From: Hemileia vastatrix
Lineage: Eukaryota > Basidiomycota > Pucciniomycetes > Pucciniales > Zaghouaniaceae
Assembly (NCBI GenBank): GCA_030280995.1
Contig: JASXTE010000010.1
Span: 23,382,823-23,446,822, forward strand
Direction: 5' to 3'
DNA length: 64,000 nucleotides
The notes beneath the pieces are model-generated. The model ran no database searches, was not told where the DNA came from, and saw nothing but the letters and a program-made list of their open reading frames with translations. This document shows, piece after piece, positions 1-12,670 of this stretch (positions are counted from its first letter, which is position 1; every line of letters begins with the position of its first letter). A program made the position numbers and the translations under genes.

Positions 1-951
1 CACTATAATTACCCCACATTCTACGCCCACTGTGAGGAAACACACTAAAATAGGCGACAGGCGCTTATTTAGCGTCCTAGCTTAATTAATAATGCATTGA
101 CCTTGTTTATATGCACTAATTTCATTAATAACCTCACTCTTGGCACTTTATTTCATCACCACGCTTAAATTTGCCTAATTTTAGTCAAGGATTTACCCGT
201 GCAAGCGCCTGCCAAGAACTGCATGTAGTTACCCCACATCTCACGCTCTTTTTTAAGTTTTTGGGTGGTTTCTCAGTCAATTTTGGTTATTTTTGAATGG
301 GAATTTCACATAGTATAATGTCAGGATTAGCCCCATTATTTCTACAGTCAATCCCCCTTATTATTAAGCTATTATTAACCTTAAAAAGTCTCCTTTAGTC
401 TTTAATATTATTGTTTTATATGCATATACTCTCTTTTTGTCTTTTTCTTTAATTTTGATGGATTTCCCTTATTATTACAGGATTTTGGCGGTTGTTACTC
501 TTCTAATTATGTCATGGGTTACTGGGAATGTTGATGGGCATGTCTATTAGTTGTTTAGAGGCTTCATTAACTTTGTATTGGGTGGTATATCAAGGGAATC
601 ATTGGGGAACTCAGTGTGTATAAAAGGAGGAGGTTTTTGGGTTGTATTTCTTCATTCTTTATCATTACAATTTAACCAATATAACCAAATCAATTACAAT
701 ACATATCAATTAGTACTTTTATAAGACTTTTGAATAGTATCTGAATTTATATAATCTATTTTTCTACCAACTATAAAGATTGTAAGCCATATATAAGAAT
801 AGTGAGAATTATATTACTGAGACCTTTATATTTGATTATATTTTACAACTTAGTGGATTAAAACTGTAGTATTCATATAGGACCATTAAAATCTTCTAGA
901 AAACTGACTATTTCAAGCTAGTTCACGTCCTTGTACTTGACCTTAGCCTGA
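1..951 (+). repeat. LTR type A, 5'-truncated by the window edge
   Basis: The sequence matches the middle and 3' part of the LTRs of the complete gypsy element at 13785-26292, for example the 'attaccccacattctacgcc' block at its start. A TATA box (TATAAAA, 619-625) is followed by the GGAGGAGG run seen in all type A LTRs. It ends in 'cttagcctga', where the usual terminal CTGACA has decayed, and abuts an LTR B fragment. It is therefore probably an LTR A inserted into an older LTR B, with the left side outside the window. Confidence 0.85.
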
Positions 952-1532
952 AAGTAAGTAAAAATGGTGAATAACTAAACAAGCCTGGAACATAGGAACT
1001 ATGAGAAGAATCATTCAAAACAGATGGTACAGTCTGATTTAAGGATTTTTAAGTGAAACAAAAAATATTCTGACGCAACAAATATGTAATTTATTTCAAT
1101 TCAGTATTAATTAGTTTTTCCTGACACAATTATAGGTCAAAAGAAGCGTCATTATTTATTGTTTAATATTATAAGAAATGATATTTAATATATAAATATA
1201 ATTAATTAATTTAATTATATTATAAGTAAATTTTACACTTATAATTATAATATATGTTTTTAATTAATTAAATATAAATTTATAATTATTAAATACATAA
1301 AAAATGCGCCATTATTTGTAGAATATATTATATTATGTTAAATTTAAATGTATATAAAAAATTTATATAACCAATAAAATTAATATAACACTTGTATGTA
1401 ATAAAATACTTATATAATTTTATTATGCAATAAAATATTAACTTATATACATTAAATACAATTCTTACCCCCTCTTTCAGGTCTTATAAGTTACATATCA
1501 TTTACTGGACTCCTGGAAAAGCCTGGCTTACA
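952..1532 (-). repeat. LTR type B fragment
   Basis: Collinear with the right half of the solo LTR at 16558-17693: shared 'agtaagtaaaaat.gtgaataactaaacaag', the 'gacacaatt' block and the terminal 'tttactggactcctgg..aagcctggct'. In type B LTRs the TATA box (CCTATAAAAGGCC) lies on the minus strand, so the true orientation is minus and this is the 5' part of the LTR. The other part is missing because LTR A interrupts it. Confidence 0.75.
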
Positions 1533-1542
1533 GTCCTAAAGT

Positions 1543-1850
1543 TGTCGGCGTCAATAAATCAATGTGTTGCCAAAATTTGGAAAGGCCCTCAGTTTTCAGA
1601 GTGGGATTTTAGTCTAGAAGGTATTTCAGAGGTCCAATGGCAAGGAAGATAAGGAACTCAAGATTTCAAGAATAATGTACATATTTTTATCTTATAATTT
1701 ATTAATCAATATAAAAGGTAAAAAAATTTATTATTATTATTACGTTGTAATACTAGAATAATTAATTTTTAATACTAAGAATTGTAATAGTAGTAATGCA
1801 TTTAATTTGTATATGGTAATTGATGTAAAGTAAGTATGGAATGAAATAAA
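1543..1850 (-). repeat. LTR type E fragment (3' part of the LTR)
   Basis: Resembles 12671-12900: a TGTCGG start, TCTAGAAG, 'aggtccaatgg', 'tttatcttataattt.att..tcaat' and 'aaaaggtaaaaaa'. It is degenerate and stops where similarity to the type E LTR fades. The following 1851-1998 shows nothing recognisable. Confidence 0.55.
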
Positions 1851-1998
1851 ACAGCCAGATTTCTTAATATTTCTCAATAAAAATATAAGACTGTGGTGCA
1901 GGGAAGGCTCAATTTGTGAGAAATGTGGAATTTTTTTGCTGTCAGAAATCCACATCTCAGCCACCATAGCCCTGGCTTCAGTTAAGTGATAGTTTTTT

Positions 1999-3263
1999 TG
2001 TCAGCCCATTGTCTAAAAGATAGAAGAAAAGTACAGAGGGAAAAGATGATGAAAAAGAATAAGAGAAAAAGTGGAAAAGGATAAAAGGATAATAACAATC
2101 ACAAAGAAGGAAACTAAGGGTTTGTAAACAACAACTTGGATGTAAGGGTTTATTTAATCAAGTAAGTAAAATCTATCTCTCTGCTAATAACAAAGCAAAT
2201 GTTAATAATTGAAATTTTCTTAATGAAAACTTGTATATATATAAATTTCTTGTATTTTGATAGTATTTATAATACTGTAATAAAATTGTTATAAAAAATA
2301 CATATAATTGTAGCAAAAACCTGTAGGTTATAAATTGTAAAGTATTGTAAGTGATGTGGACTACAAGATGAGGAGCCAAGGCCTTTATATAGGTAATAGA
2401 GGCCCTCTGATGCATTACTAGATGTATATACAAAGTAAAAAATATAAAACAAATGAAAATTGAGTTTAAAAAAGAGTATAATTTTGCCATTTAACAATTT
2501 ACTAAAATAAAGATATAACCCCAATGTATCCACCCTTTAAACCCTCAAACAATGTAATAGATTACATGGGATACTAATTTAGTATAAAACAGAAAAATTT
2601 AACTATATTAATTTTTAAAACAGGTTAAATGATTATTAAAAATCAGATTAAGTGAAAACATGAAAATTATATTAATTCTGACGTAAAGAATTTATTACAT
2701 AGTTAATGTAGTATAAAACATAATTAATTAAGCATGTTAAACTTATTGCACTAGTATAATATTTATTGAATTTAAGCAAGTAATTAATTTAATGAAATCA
2801 CTTAATATTAAAATAAAACATTTATATTTTATTAAATAAAATTTTTCACTTATTTAATTTCTTTGAGGACACAATTGTAAGTCAAAGAAGTGCCCATAAA
2901 ATATGATTTTGATTTTTTAATATATATAATTATTTAATTAATTAATTGCATTATAAGTTAAATCTATTAATTATAATTATAATATAAATTATTAATTAAT
3001 TAAATATTAATTTATAAATAGTAAATTTATAGAAATGCATAAATTTTTATAAAATAGAATATATTTTATGTGTATTTAATTGTATATACAATTTATATGA
3101 TAATAAAGTTAATATAACATTTATGTCATTTATATTGTTATATAATTTTATTTTTTAGTATAATTTTAATTTTTATATCTTATTTTCATACATTTTTATC
3201 TCTCATTTAAGTCCAAGTAATTTAAATAATATTTACTGGACTTTTGGTATAGCCTGGCTGATA
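1999..3263 (-). repeat. LTR type C, 3' LTR of decayed gypsy element D
   Basis: On the plus strand it runs from TGTCAGCCC (1999) to GGCTGATA (3263), a slightly decayed TG...CA-type pair. It closely resembles 27077-28340. The promoter-like 'CCTATATAAAGGCC' reads on the minus strand, the same strand as the pol fragments that start directly to its right. It therefore sits where the 3' LTR of element D should be. The internal side carries a T/A-rich run as in the complete sister element at 24750-24785. Confidence 0.8.
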
Positions 3264-3279
3264 CTTCCTCACTCTAAAA

Positions 3280-4560
3280 AAACAATAAAAAAAATTGTAT
3301 GATTTTTTCTTTTTATACTTTTTCAAAAGAGTAGAAAAGTTAGAAATTTCTTTTCCTGTTATACATGCATCATTTGAAGATGATTTATTTTTATATCACA
3401 ATAAATATTCAGTACCTGTTTCAGAAGTGATAATTATATCATTGAGAATCTTATTTATTTCTGCAGTTTCTGTGACTTCCTGAGGATTTTTCTTAGGCCT
3501 TCCTTTTCTTTTAGGAATTAAGTAACTGTTGGAAGTATAAGGTTTAAGTAGGTAAATGGGGAAAAAATGATATTTTCTATCATATGAAGAATACAATACT
3601 ACTTCTACTTAATTATCACCAACCATTCTTTTAACAACAAATGGTCCTACAAAGGGATCTTTTAATTTGATATTACCCTGTAAATTGAAGTGGACTGTAG
3701 ATATCAGTACTTCATCACCCTTTTTTAATGTTTAGTCTTTATAGGATTTATCCCATCTTTTCTTCTCATATTCAAATGCCTTATCAATACCACATTGAGA
3801 ATGATTTCTGCATAGTTTTTGCATTTGCATAAAATATTTAACACCAGGATGTAGTTCCAACTTTGGTAATTTATTATTGAGAATTTGAGCAGGAGTGTTT
3901 GGGACATAAATTAACAAGAGCTCAAAGGATATTTTCTCAGTGAAAAAGTTTACAGTACTATTGTAAGAAAATTCAAGACCTGGTAATAGAGCAACCCAGT
4001 CATGATTAAATCTGTCATTGTCTTTATATTCTAATCCAAAGGCACAACACCATCTAACCATATCTTCCAGAGTTTTAATCATTCTTTCATCTAGACCATC
4101 AGTTTGAGGATGGTGAGCAGTGGATAATTTCAACTCACATCCACATATATTCATTAAAGACATCCAGAATTCAGATGTAAATTTTGGGTCTCTGTCAGAG
4201 ATAATGCATTTTTGAAACCCAAAAATATTAAACATGTATGACCACCATAAGAAAGATAAATCTTTGGTGGATACATTCTAATGTGTAGGAATAAATTTAC
4301 ACATTTTGGTTAATATATCCACTATTAACTAACAAGAATCTTAACTGTCTTTGCCTGAAAGAGGAAGCTAGTAACAAAGTCCATATTAATGATTTTCCAT
4401 GGAGAATCAGGTGCTTCAATATTTTGCAATAATCCTGCTCTTTTACCTATTAATTTTTTTTTTAGATTTTTAACAAGAATCACAAGATTCAACATAAAAT
4501 TTTGTGTCTTCAGACATATTAGACCACCATGCAGTGTTTTTTATTCTGACCATGACTCTT
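3280..4560 (-). pseudogene. Element D integrase and C-terminal chromodomain, broken
   Basis: The integrase core is readable at 3732-4235 (minus): 'SDRDPKFTSEFW' carries the second catalytic Asp and 'HHPQTDG' precedes the Glu region, in the D,D-35-E pattern of retroviral-type integrases. Towards 4560 traces of the HHCC zinc-binding region remain, broken by stops. Downstream (3396-3596) a 'KRKGRPKK' AT-hook-like basic stretch and the start of a chromodomain ('EINKILND...GTEYLL') match the C-terminus of the intact copies. Chromodomains of this kind direct gypsy integration to marked chromatin in other families. The reading frame breaks several times, so it is a relic. Confidence 0.85.
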
Positions 4561-4742
4561 TCTAGATCAAAATTACTTGCCAATATGTCATCATGACAAA
4601 TTTTAAGATGTTTTCTTTCATGAAAGGAGGAATTAAAATGAGATTATGATTTTTCTCTTGTTATAAATATAACCATCAACAATATAAACCTTTCTTTATT
4701 CAAAGCATTTTGGTACTTTAGAGGGAGAGTTTTTATTAATGC

Positions 4743-6330
4743 TTAAATTGAAGCATTTTTTGGATCTTTTAAGATTGTAACTAACTTATTCAAATCAGAA
4801 TCTTTTTCATATGAATCCAGAATTAATTGCAATAACTCTTCTTCCATATAAACAATATATATACCATGTATATGAATTGTATCATCTTCAGGTACATAAG
4901 CTGGATTGGATTCATCATTTGGAAAAGGTAATCTAGACAGAATATCTACATTGGAATGAAAATTTCCAGCCATGTGATTAATTGTCATCCTACCCCTGTA
5001 TTCTTGTACAGCTAGTTGCCACCTAAACATATGTTTGTTTGGTCTTTTTAGGTTTAAGAGGGATTTTTCTGCACTAAAATCAGTAACCAATTCAAATTTT
5101 TGGTCATGAAAGTAATAATGAAGCTTCTCAAAAGCCCATAAAACTGCTAAAAACTCTAATTGAGTGGAACCATATTTCAATTCACTATTTTTTAAGGTCC
5201 TTAAAGTATAAAAAATGAAAAAATCATGAACTCTGATAATTAATAATTTGTTTCTGGTGAAGAGCAGCTCCCATTAGAACAAAAATTTCAACTGTGTAGA
5301 GTACAAATGGTTTATTTAGATCTGGGAGAACAAGTATTGGGGTAGGCATTAAACATTTTTTCAACATATTAAATTCTTTCTGTGTGTCATCATTCCGGAT
5401 AAAAGCTAGATCTTTTCTGTTTAATTTTGTAAGAGGTAAGGCTATGACTTGATAATTATTATATACTATCTATGATAGCTACACATTCCCAAGAAACTTT
5501 GGATTTCTCTCACAGAGGTTGGTACTTTTACATTTTGAATCACAGTAACTTTTTTTTGATCTTCACAGATTGGTAAACCTGACACAACATGACCCAGGAA
5601 TTTCAAGGATTAAAAACCAAATTTACACTTTCTCAAAGATAAGGTCATGTTAATCTCATCCATATTTTGAAAGACTCTATTCAAGTGATTTATTTCCTCA
5701 TCAAAGGTTTTAGAAAAAACAAGGATTTCATCAATATAGACCATTAACCACCCTTTAATTATTTTATGTTGAAAAGTATTATTCATCACTTTCTAAAAAA
5801 CTGAAGGGGCATTTTTACGGCCAAATGGCATTCTAGCATACTTGTATATTCCAATTTGAGTTGCAATAAGCAAGAAATTTTGGAAATTTTTCTCAAGAGG
5901 TATTTTATGATAACCCTTATTACCATCTAAAAACCTAATAAAATTTGTACCTTGTAAGGTGGCATGTATTGAGTTTATTCTGGGTAAAGAATAAATATCA
6001 TCTACTGTATAAGTATTCAATGCTTTATAATCCCCACATAAACTAGCTTTATCTTTTTAATAAGAGATTAAAGCTGGGTAGATGACACAATATTTTGGGG
6101 TAACATCAAGCTTCTCAATTATATTCATTTTCAAGAGGGTAGTAATATTATCCTCAATATCTTTTCTCTTTATGGGAGAAAAAGGATATGGTTTTTACTT
6201 AAGGCTAGGAGGAATATCACTCAAGTTACAGGATAAAGAATTTTTAATTTCATCCTTAACAATTCATAATTCATAGGATCCTTGCGAAAAAGCAATAGGA
6301 AAAGATGTAATTAAGGAAATTATTGATTTT
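4743..6330 (-). pseudogene. Element D reverse transcriptase and RNase H, broken
   Basis: RT traces on the minus strand: 'NTYTVDDIYSLPRI', 'LDGNKGYHKIP' and 'YKYARMPFGRKNAPSVF' at 5793-6020 match the conserved RT fingers and palm blocks of the sister elements. A degraded YIDD region lies near 5730. RNase H is visible at 4743-5180: 'YGSTQLEFLAVLWAFEKLHYYFHDQKFELVTDFSA', where the intact copies have TDCSA. Frameshifts separate the blocks. No complete catalytic frame remains. Confidence 0.85.
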
Positions 6331-6335
6331 TTCTA

Positions 6336-6992
6336 TTAACCAGATAACTGATCACCAAATGAAGCAGTATTTATTTCAGACATTAAATTATCCATTTCTT
6401 CTTTTGATTTACCCTTAAATTGAATCAATGAATTACAAGATTTCAGAAGGTGAGCATAAGGTTTCTTAGAGAAGGAAATTTTAAATTTTATTTTTCCATT
6501 TATGCCCAATGTGAAACAATTGTTTTCTGGATCCAATTTGATACCAAAAATGGTTAAGATGTCATTTCCCATAAAAAACCAATTGCTTAAGTTATCATTT
6601 TTCATCACAAAAAATTCTCAAGTAGCTCTTACAAAACCACCATTATACTTAAAGAATACAGTGGTTTTTTATTTACCAATGAGACATAAAACAGAACCAT
6701 AACCTCAACATTTTTCAGATGTCATAGGTAATAATTTACTATGATAATTTTTATCCACTGAAGCCAGTGCTCTCTCAGGTACTACACTTCCTCCAGCACC
6801 AGATTCAAGAACAAACTCAAAATTTTTACCATTTATGATAGCTGGTGCTCTCAAGGGATATATTAATATGGAACTGTCAGTATTATCTTTTATAATCTCA
6901 GAATATTCTACTGAAGATAAATGAAAGTTAAAAACTTCAGATAAATTATCTAAATATTGGACATCTTGTTCAAACATTAGAACCTCATTCAA
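6336..6992 (-). pseudogene. Element D aspartic protease region, broken
   Basis: The block at 6705-6992 (minus) has 'RAPAIINGKNFEFVLESGAGGSVVP'. It aligns with the protease active-site region of the intact element, where the triplet is DTGASGS. Here the catalytic Asp-Thr-Gly reads E-S-G, so the protease is dead. 6336-6608 holds the following 'NWFFMGNDILTIFGIKLDPENNCFTLGINGK' block, which links protease and RT in this family. Confidence 0.8.
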
Positions 6993-7019
6993 AGAATCCT
7001 TTTTGTAAGAGATATTACT

Positions 7020-8530
7020 ATCTTACTAACTAGAGGAACCATTAAGGTCAACTGCAGTATTTTCAGTATCCTCAAGTTGTTAAGCAAGATGAATTTTATT
7101 GTCATAAAAATTTCATTTCTGCCATGATTTTTTACATTTAAACAAGTTTTTATTGCATATTTATTTGGTGAAACTGAGGCAGAGGGTTTAACATAAATTT
7201 CTGGAAGTTTTTATGAAGTTTTTTGCTGACCATTGCAAGATTTTAAGGTATAATTCTTTGGTTCATATCTATGGTTGAGTAATACCTAATTACAGATATT
7301 AATGAAAGAATAATGTTCTCTTACATGCTCATTTCTGGATACAATCAAATCTCTGAGATAATTTGGTAATTTATAGAGAATTTTGTCTCTTCAAATACCA
7401 TAATCCATTTTTGGACCCATGGCTCTAAGAATTTTTGTTATTTTCATAAGGAAAACAATAGGTTTTTAAGCAGAGGAGGATGTATATTTAGCATTATCAT
7501 ATAATTTCTGTTGTGCTAACATAAATTTTGAACCACCAAATTGATTTTCAATTAATGTTTTCCACTCATTCCATGTATAGTAATTGCTTTCCAATAAAGC
7601 AGATTCATACCACATCAGGGCTAAATTGGAAAATAAAGAAATTAAATTAGAAACAATTTCTTCATCTGGAAATTTATAAGAATTTTTTAAATTATCAATT
7701 CTTTGAATAAAATGCTGCCAGTCAGATGAAGAATTACCATCAAAGATAGGATATTGGTCTAATTTAGGCCAATCCTTACTGCTACTAGACTGGTCAACTT
7801 TAAGGTTTTAGTTATTCATTGTAACCAATTCCTGAAGCCTGGAAAGGTGTTCAAAAATCTCATTATTCACAGAGGCAGCTGGTTCATTTTGAGTATTAAA
7901 ATATTTTTGTTGGTCACAAAATATTTCATAGACTCATTGTCAGATTTCATAAAAGCCACTTTAAAAAGAAAAAAGGAGTTCCCTCTTTCAGGCTGTTTAC
8001 TTTTATTTCTAGTAGAAGTATGTGTAGTACTTTTAACCACATCATAATGTTCATCAGGAATAACTGGTAATGTAGAGAGTTTTTCCTCAACATTAGATAA
8101 ATTTCTTCTTAACTTAAGGATATAAGAAAGTTGATCATTAATTTTTGCAAGAGATAGAACATTTCTGTCTTACTCCACTGAGCATTTATTACTCAAAGCT
8201 TGAAATCAATTATCAATTTCTTCAATTGACTATGAAAGTTCTAATTATCTTTATTTAATGAAGTGTTTTATTCCATAAGAGGTTTCAATTCACTAATAAA
8301 TTTGTGCAGATGTTGATTTTTATCTGAAAGTGCTCTGTGATCATTTTTTATAAGTCTCTGTTGAGTAATTATATGACTCAAGGTGTCTTTTAATTTTAAA
8401 TAAGCTGTATCTTGTACAGAAGAGCTCAATTTACAATCTAATTGAAAATTATTTAATCTTTAAACTTCATGCTTCAATAAATCTCTCAGAACTTTGTCTT
8501 TTATAGCACTAAAATCAGAAGAATCTTTTA
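7020..8530 (-). pseudogene. Element D gag capsid and nucleocapsid region, broken
   Basis: Read on the minus strand, 7380-7800 matches the capsid (Retrotrans_gag-like) block of the sister copies: 'LDQYPIFDG', 'SDWQHFIQRIDNLK', 'YKFPDEEI' and 'WNEWKTLIENQFGG'. Upstream (7800-8530) is an acidic, lysine- and leucine-rich coiled-coil-like stretch with many stops. The zinc-knuckle segment expected around 7100-7200 is not intact. No continuous frame is left. Confidence 0.75.
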
Positions 8531-9397
8531 AAATCTCTTCAGAAGTTTTCTCAAGCAAGAAATAAACTTCAGGGGAAACAGAATCATTTTTATTACAAGC
8601 AAAGGATTAACTAAAGAATTTGAAGTTAAATGTAAAGTCTCATCAAATGAAAATTTACTAATTACATCATTAGGCAAACTCATAGCAGTAATTTGTTTTT
8701 TATGAGGTTTGACAGTTCTGTCACTACTTTCAACAATATTGCCTGAAGAAGAAGATTTATTATTGCATATACCAAAATTCTTATAAAAAATACTACACAC
8801 CATGGAAAAGGAGAAAGCTTCTCTTGAGCCTGGGCCTTCTTTTTCCTGCTTCCCTGGTAAGGATGGGCAGGTTGAGGATGGTAATTGGGTGTCTTGGATG
8901 GGCCAGGTGGATGGGCTAGAGGAGTTTGCACATTCTGCTGTTAATGATTCATGAGATAGTCCCATTTCAATTCTTCTACCTCCATGGTTTTTGGGGTCTT
9001 CTGGGGCTGATGTTAGTTTGGCTGAATAGGTTGATGTTGACCTTTACTGTGCTTTAACAGCTCCTGAATCTGATCCCATAGAGTATCTACTCTGGCTTTG
9101 TATCTCATATTGTCTGTTTTCAGTTCTTTTATGTGAATTGATAGATTGTTTACCTGCTGTGCCAGAGGGATTATTTTTATCTTTATGACTTTTAAAGTAT
9201 TCTCCAGATTTATTTGAGATTTGAATTCTTTCAGAGTTCTTGGGGGAGGGGGGTTTACCACTCCTTCTGAAATTTCTATGTCCTGGCAAATTTTATGGGT
9301 TTTTCTCAGCTGAAGATTTTTTTAAATGAATTTTAAAGAACTTACATATTTGACCTCAAATTCAACCTCAATTTCATCCACATTAAGATTATCCATG
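8531..9397 (-). pseudogene. Element D gag N-terminus with intron-like splice sites
   Basis: The ATG at 9395-9397 (minus) opens a short acidic leader. A GTAAGT donor-like site follows 17 codons later, and a TTTGCCAG acceptor-like site precedes 'GACATAGAAATTTCAG'. The sister copies have the same arrangement (15931-15988). Joining the sites keeps phase 0 and enters a helical, coiled-coil-like frame ('LKEFKSQINLENTLKVIKIK...') that is related to the 154-codon frame of the complete element. Between the sites there is an in-frame TAA. Further downstream is a basic 'SRKKKAQAQ' tail. The copy is damaged by stops. Confidence 0.65.
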
Positions 9398-9402
9398 CTG
9401 TC

Positions 9403-10613
9403 TGTCGGCCAGCTTGTCTAGAAGAAGGTGAAAAGGGAAAGGAAGAAGAAGAAGAACAAGGAGAAGAAAAAGGAAAAGAAAGAACTGGAAAATGAAATAT
9501 TGGACTAATAGAGAAGGTTGACGTGGGTTGGAGTAGTTATACTAGTAAGTACTATTTATTTCTTTATTCTCAATTATCAACTATCGAATATTAAATATTC
9601 TTAAAGCAACCTATAATTTTATTTACTATTTAAGGGGACTGACGCGCCACAACCAGTAATAAAATATAATGTAATATTTAGAATAAGATTATTAAATAAG
9701 TTATGCGCTAAAAGGGGTTTACCAAAGGCCTTTTATAGGCAAGGGGACCTCTGATGCGCTAAAAATGAGTATATACAAAATAGTAATAAGATAAAACAAG
9801 AAGATAAAAGAAAATAATTTTAACATAGTAATTGAGAGAAAAATATATGAAACAAATAACTAAATCCCAATTAAGAAAATAATTTTCCCACCACAATTCC
9901 CCAAATTAGTTAATTAATATAATTAGTAGCTAAACAACCCTGTGACATAAGAACTATGGGAAAAAATAATTCAAAACAGGTATTACAATGCGTTTTCAGG
10001 GGTTTTAAGTGAAACAATAAAATGTTTTGATGCAAAATAGTATGTAATCAAATTTAATTCAGTGTAAAGCAAAAATTAATTAATTTTTTTAACTATGTAA
10101 TTAAATAACTAGTTTAAATGAAACAAATAATTAATTTAATGATATTGCTAATTTAAATTGAGAATTTGAATACTATTTTATTAAATAAGTGTTTTAATTT
10201 ATTTAATATTTCATTGACACAATTAAGGGTCAAAAAAGAGCCTCTAATTATGAATAATATTTTATATGAAATAGTTTGGTTACATATTTAAATTAAATAA
10301 TTAATGTAATTACAATATAAGATAATTAAAAGGATGTAATTATATTATAAAAATGTAATTAATTATTTATTTATTAAATACATAAAAATGTGTCCCTTTA
10401 TATGGAATATGATAATTAAATTGATGTATACTTAATATATATGATAATAAAATTAATATAAAATTTATTTTACTTATAAAATAAAATATTTATATAATAT
10501 ATTATGTAATATAAATTTAATGTAAATACATAAGCTGCAAATATTATGTCCTCTTTTAATTTCAATAAATTTGTATGTTTATTTACTGGGCTCCTGGAAC
10601 AGCCTGGCTGACA
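9403..10613 (-). repeat. Solo LTR type B with TSD CTGTC
   Basis: Plus-strand ends are TGTCGGCCAG (9403) and CTGGCTGACA (10613), flanked by perfect 5-bp direct repeats CTGTC at 9398-9402 and 10614-10618. The promoter-like 'CCTATAAAAGGCC' reads on the minus strand (about 9730-9742), giving the orientation. There is no internal domain, so this is a solo LTR left by LTR-LTR recombination. It lies immediately upstream of the gag start of element D. Confidence 0.92.
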
Positions 10614-10642
10614 CTGTCAGTCAAATTGTTAGACATAAAAAC

Positions 10643-12132
10643 TGTCAGCCTGAATATTCTCAGGACTGAGTAAAATTAATAACAAATTATGTTAAACATA
10701 TGTAGCATACATGGGAACAATAAATAGTTGTATAAAAAATTGATTTAATACAAATATATGCCATTATAAAGCATTATATACACGCATATATCCACCTTAT
10801 TTAAGTCTTATGTACTTAATATTAAGTTAGAATTTTTTCGGGTAGCCTTAAGAACCTTAGCCATAAGCCTACATAATTTTTAAGTACACATAAAGCTAAT
10901 TTTTCTATTATTTTATTGAAATAATTGATAAATGCGCTTATTATCACTAAAAGCTGGATATATGCGCTATAAATGTTAAGATAATAAAAATGTGCCTTGA
11001 CAGATCAATTTGCCTTATTTGAAACAATTGATCTGGCTATTTAAAAGTGTAAAAATAACACTTTTCAAATTTGGTGTTTTTTATGCCAGAAATGGCCTCT
11101 GTGCAGTGGCTACATACTGCCTGCATTTTTCCCGTGTGAATAGCTTCATTTTTAGCAAAGTTAGTATTTTTCACGCTAAAATTACCCCACATACATGCAC
11201 TATATGTGGAAACACACTAAAATAGGTGAGGGGCGCTTATTTAGTGTCTTAATTTAGTTTCAATGTGAGTTAACCTTATTAAATGCACTAATTACATTAG
11301 TTACATCAGTCTTGGCGCCCAATTATGCTACCACGCTTAAAAATTGCCTATTTAGTCAAGGATTTACCCGTGGTTACGCCTGCCAAGAGTCTGCATACAG
11401 GGATCAGCCCTTACACGCATTAAATTGGGTTTTTCAGTGGTTTCTCAGTCAATAATGCTTATTTTTGGACAGGGATTTCATGTATAAATTTGTAATAATT
11501 AACTCTAACATTTCTAATGTTAATCCCCCTTAATACTGTGTTATATTTAGTATATTTTCTTTATTTTTAGTCTATTAAAAATAGATATTACACGCATATA
11601 CACTCTTTTTTGGGTTATTCTTTATTTGTGATGGATTATCCCTATTATTTCAGGATTTTGGCGTGTGATATTATTCTTTGGTTGTCATTGGTCATTCCTT
11701 ATGTTGTTGGACAGGTCTATTAGTTAGGTTGAGGCGCATTTGGCCGTTTATAGGATTGGAATCATCAAGGGGCATCATTGGGGAATTATTGGGTATAAAA
11801 GGAGGGGGTTTTTGGTCATATTTTGGACATTCAATTTATCATCTTTAAAATTACAATTACAATATAACCAATACAATTTATCTTACATTTCATTAGTACT
11901 TTAGAGAGTCTTTGAATAGTATTTTAAATATATTACATCTATTTTTCTGCACAACAATAAGCCTTGTAATGCCAATTATAATAAGTGAGAGTAAATTACT
12001 GAGCCTTATAATTGATTTTATTCTACTACTTGCTTGTCTTATACCATTGTATTCATTTGGGACCTTTTGTAAATCTTCTAGACACTAAACCACCAAGCTA
12101 TTCACATCTCTGGACTTGGACTTAGCCTGACA
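10643..12132 (+). repeat. Solo LTR type A with TSD AAAAC
   Basis: Starts TGTCAGCCTGAATATTC and ends CCTGACA, flanked by perfect direct repeats AAAAC (10638-10642 and 12133-12137). It has the type A TATA box (TATAAAA, 11794-11800). It is more diverged from the LTRs at 13785 and 24786 than those are from each other, so it is an older insertion of the same family. It is a solo LTR. Confidence 0.92.
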
Positions 12133-12137
12133 AAAAC

Positions 12138-12670
12138 TGTGAAATTAAAAAAACAAGTTTAATAATTAATAATTTTTCTTAAAGTTGTGATAAAAATAAA
12201 AATATATCTTAATTAATACTTTAATTCAACAGGATGAGTAAAAACTTTTATATTTATGATGAATATTTATTAAATTATAAAACAATAAGCAAAATAAAAT
12301 ATTTATTTTTAGTTTATTTAATGCAAGTAAAAAGAATAAGTATATTTATTATGAATATTATTTATATTATACAACAATAATCAAAACAAAAATGATTTTT
12401 AATTTCCTAAATGTGATTTTTATTCATAAAATGAAATAATAACCACTGCAATTAAATTGGGACAGAATGCAAAGAGTATTAATGTTAACCAAAATAATGG
12501 CAATAATTGGGACTAAACACCAGGTGTTATTATTGTCAACCAAATTATCAATTATTAATTACAATTAATTTAATAATAAATCAAAAACAATTATCTTCTA
12601 TGATTATCAGTGTTACTCTATTATTGTCAACTAGAAAAAAAATTAATTTTTTTGATTACTTTCATGCAAT
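12138..12670. other. AT-rich leader or unassigned retrotransposon DNA
   Basis: No open frame is recognisable. It continues, after removal of the two solo LTRs, from the region upstream of the element D gag start, and it ends at the 3' end of a minus-strand LTR (12671). It is therefore probably the 5' leader of a minus-strand gypsy element. The motif 'tattattgtcaac' occurs twice (near 12530 and 12612). Confidence 0.4.

Larger units (their letters stand above)
3264..9402 (-). mobile_element. Decayed Ty3/gypsy retrotransposon D, internal region
   Basis: Minus-strand internal domain homologous from end to end to the internal part of the complete element at 15292-24785. Read on the minus strand the order is gag N-terminus, capsid, protease, RT, RNase H, integrase, AT-hook and chromodomain. 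Many stops and frameshifts break it, so it is non-functional. Its right end, just upstream of the gag ATG, is interrupted by a solo LTR (9403-10613). Its 3' LTR is type C, whereas the sister elements use type A. Confidence 0.9.

Noticed and set aside
1260..3200. Possible CRISPR-like or satellite structure in AT repeats
   Set aside because: No regular repeat-spacer spacing; the pattern is explained by AT-rich LTR bodies.
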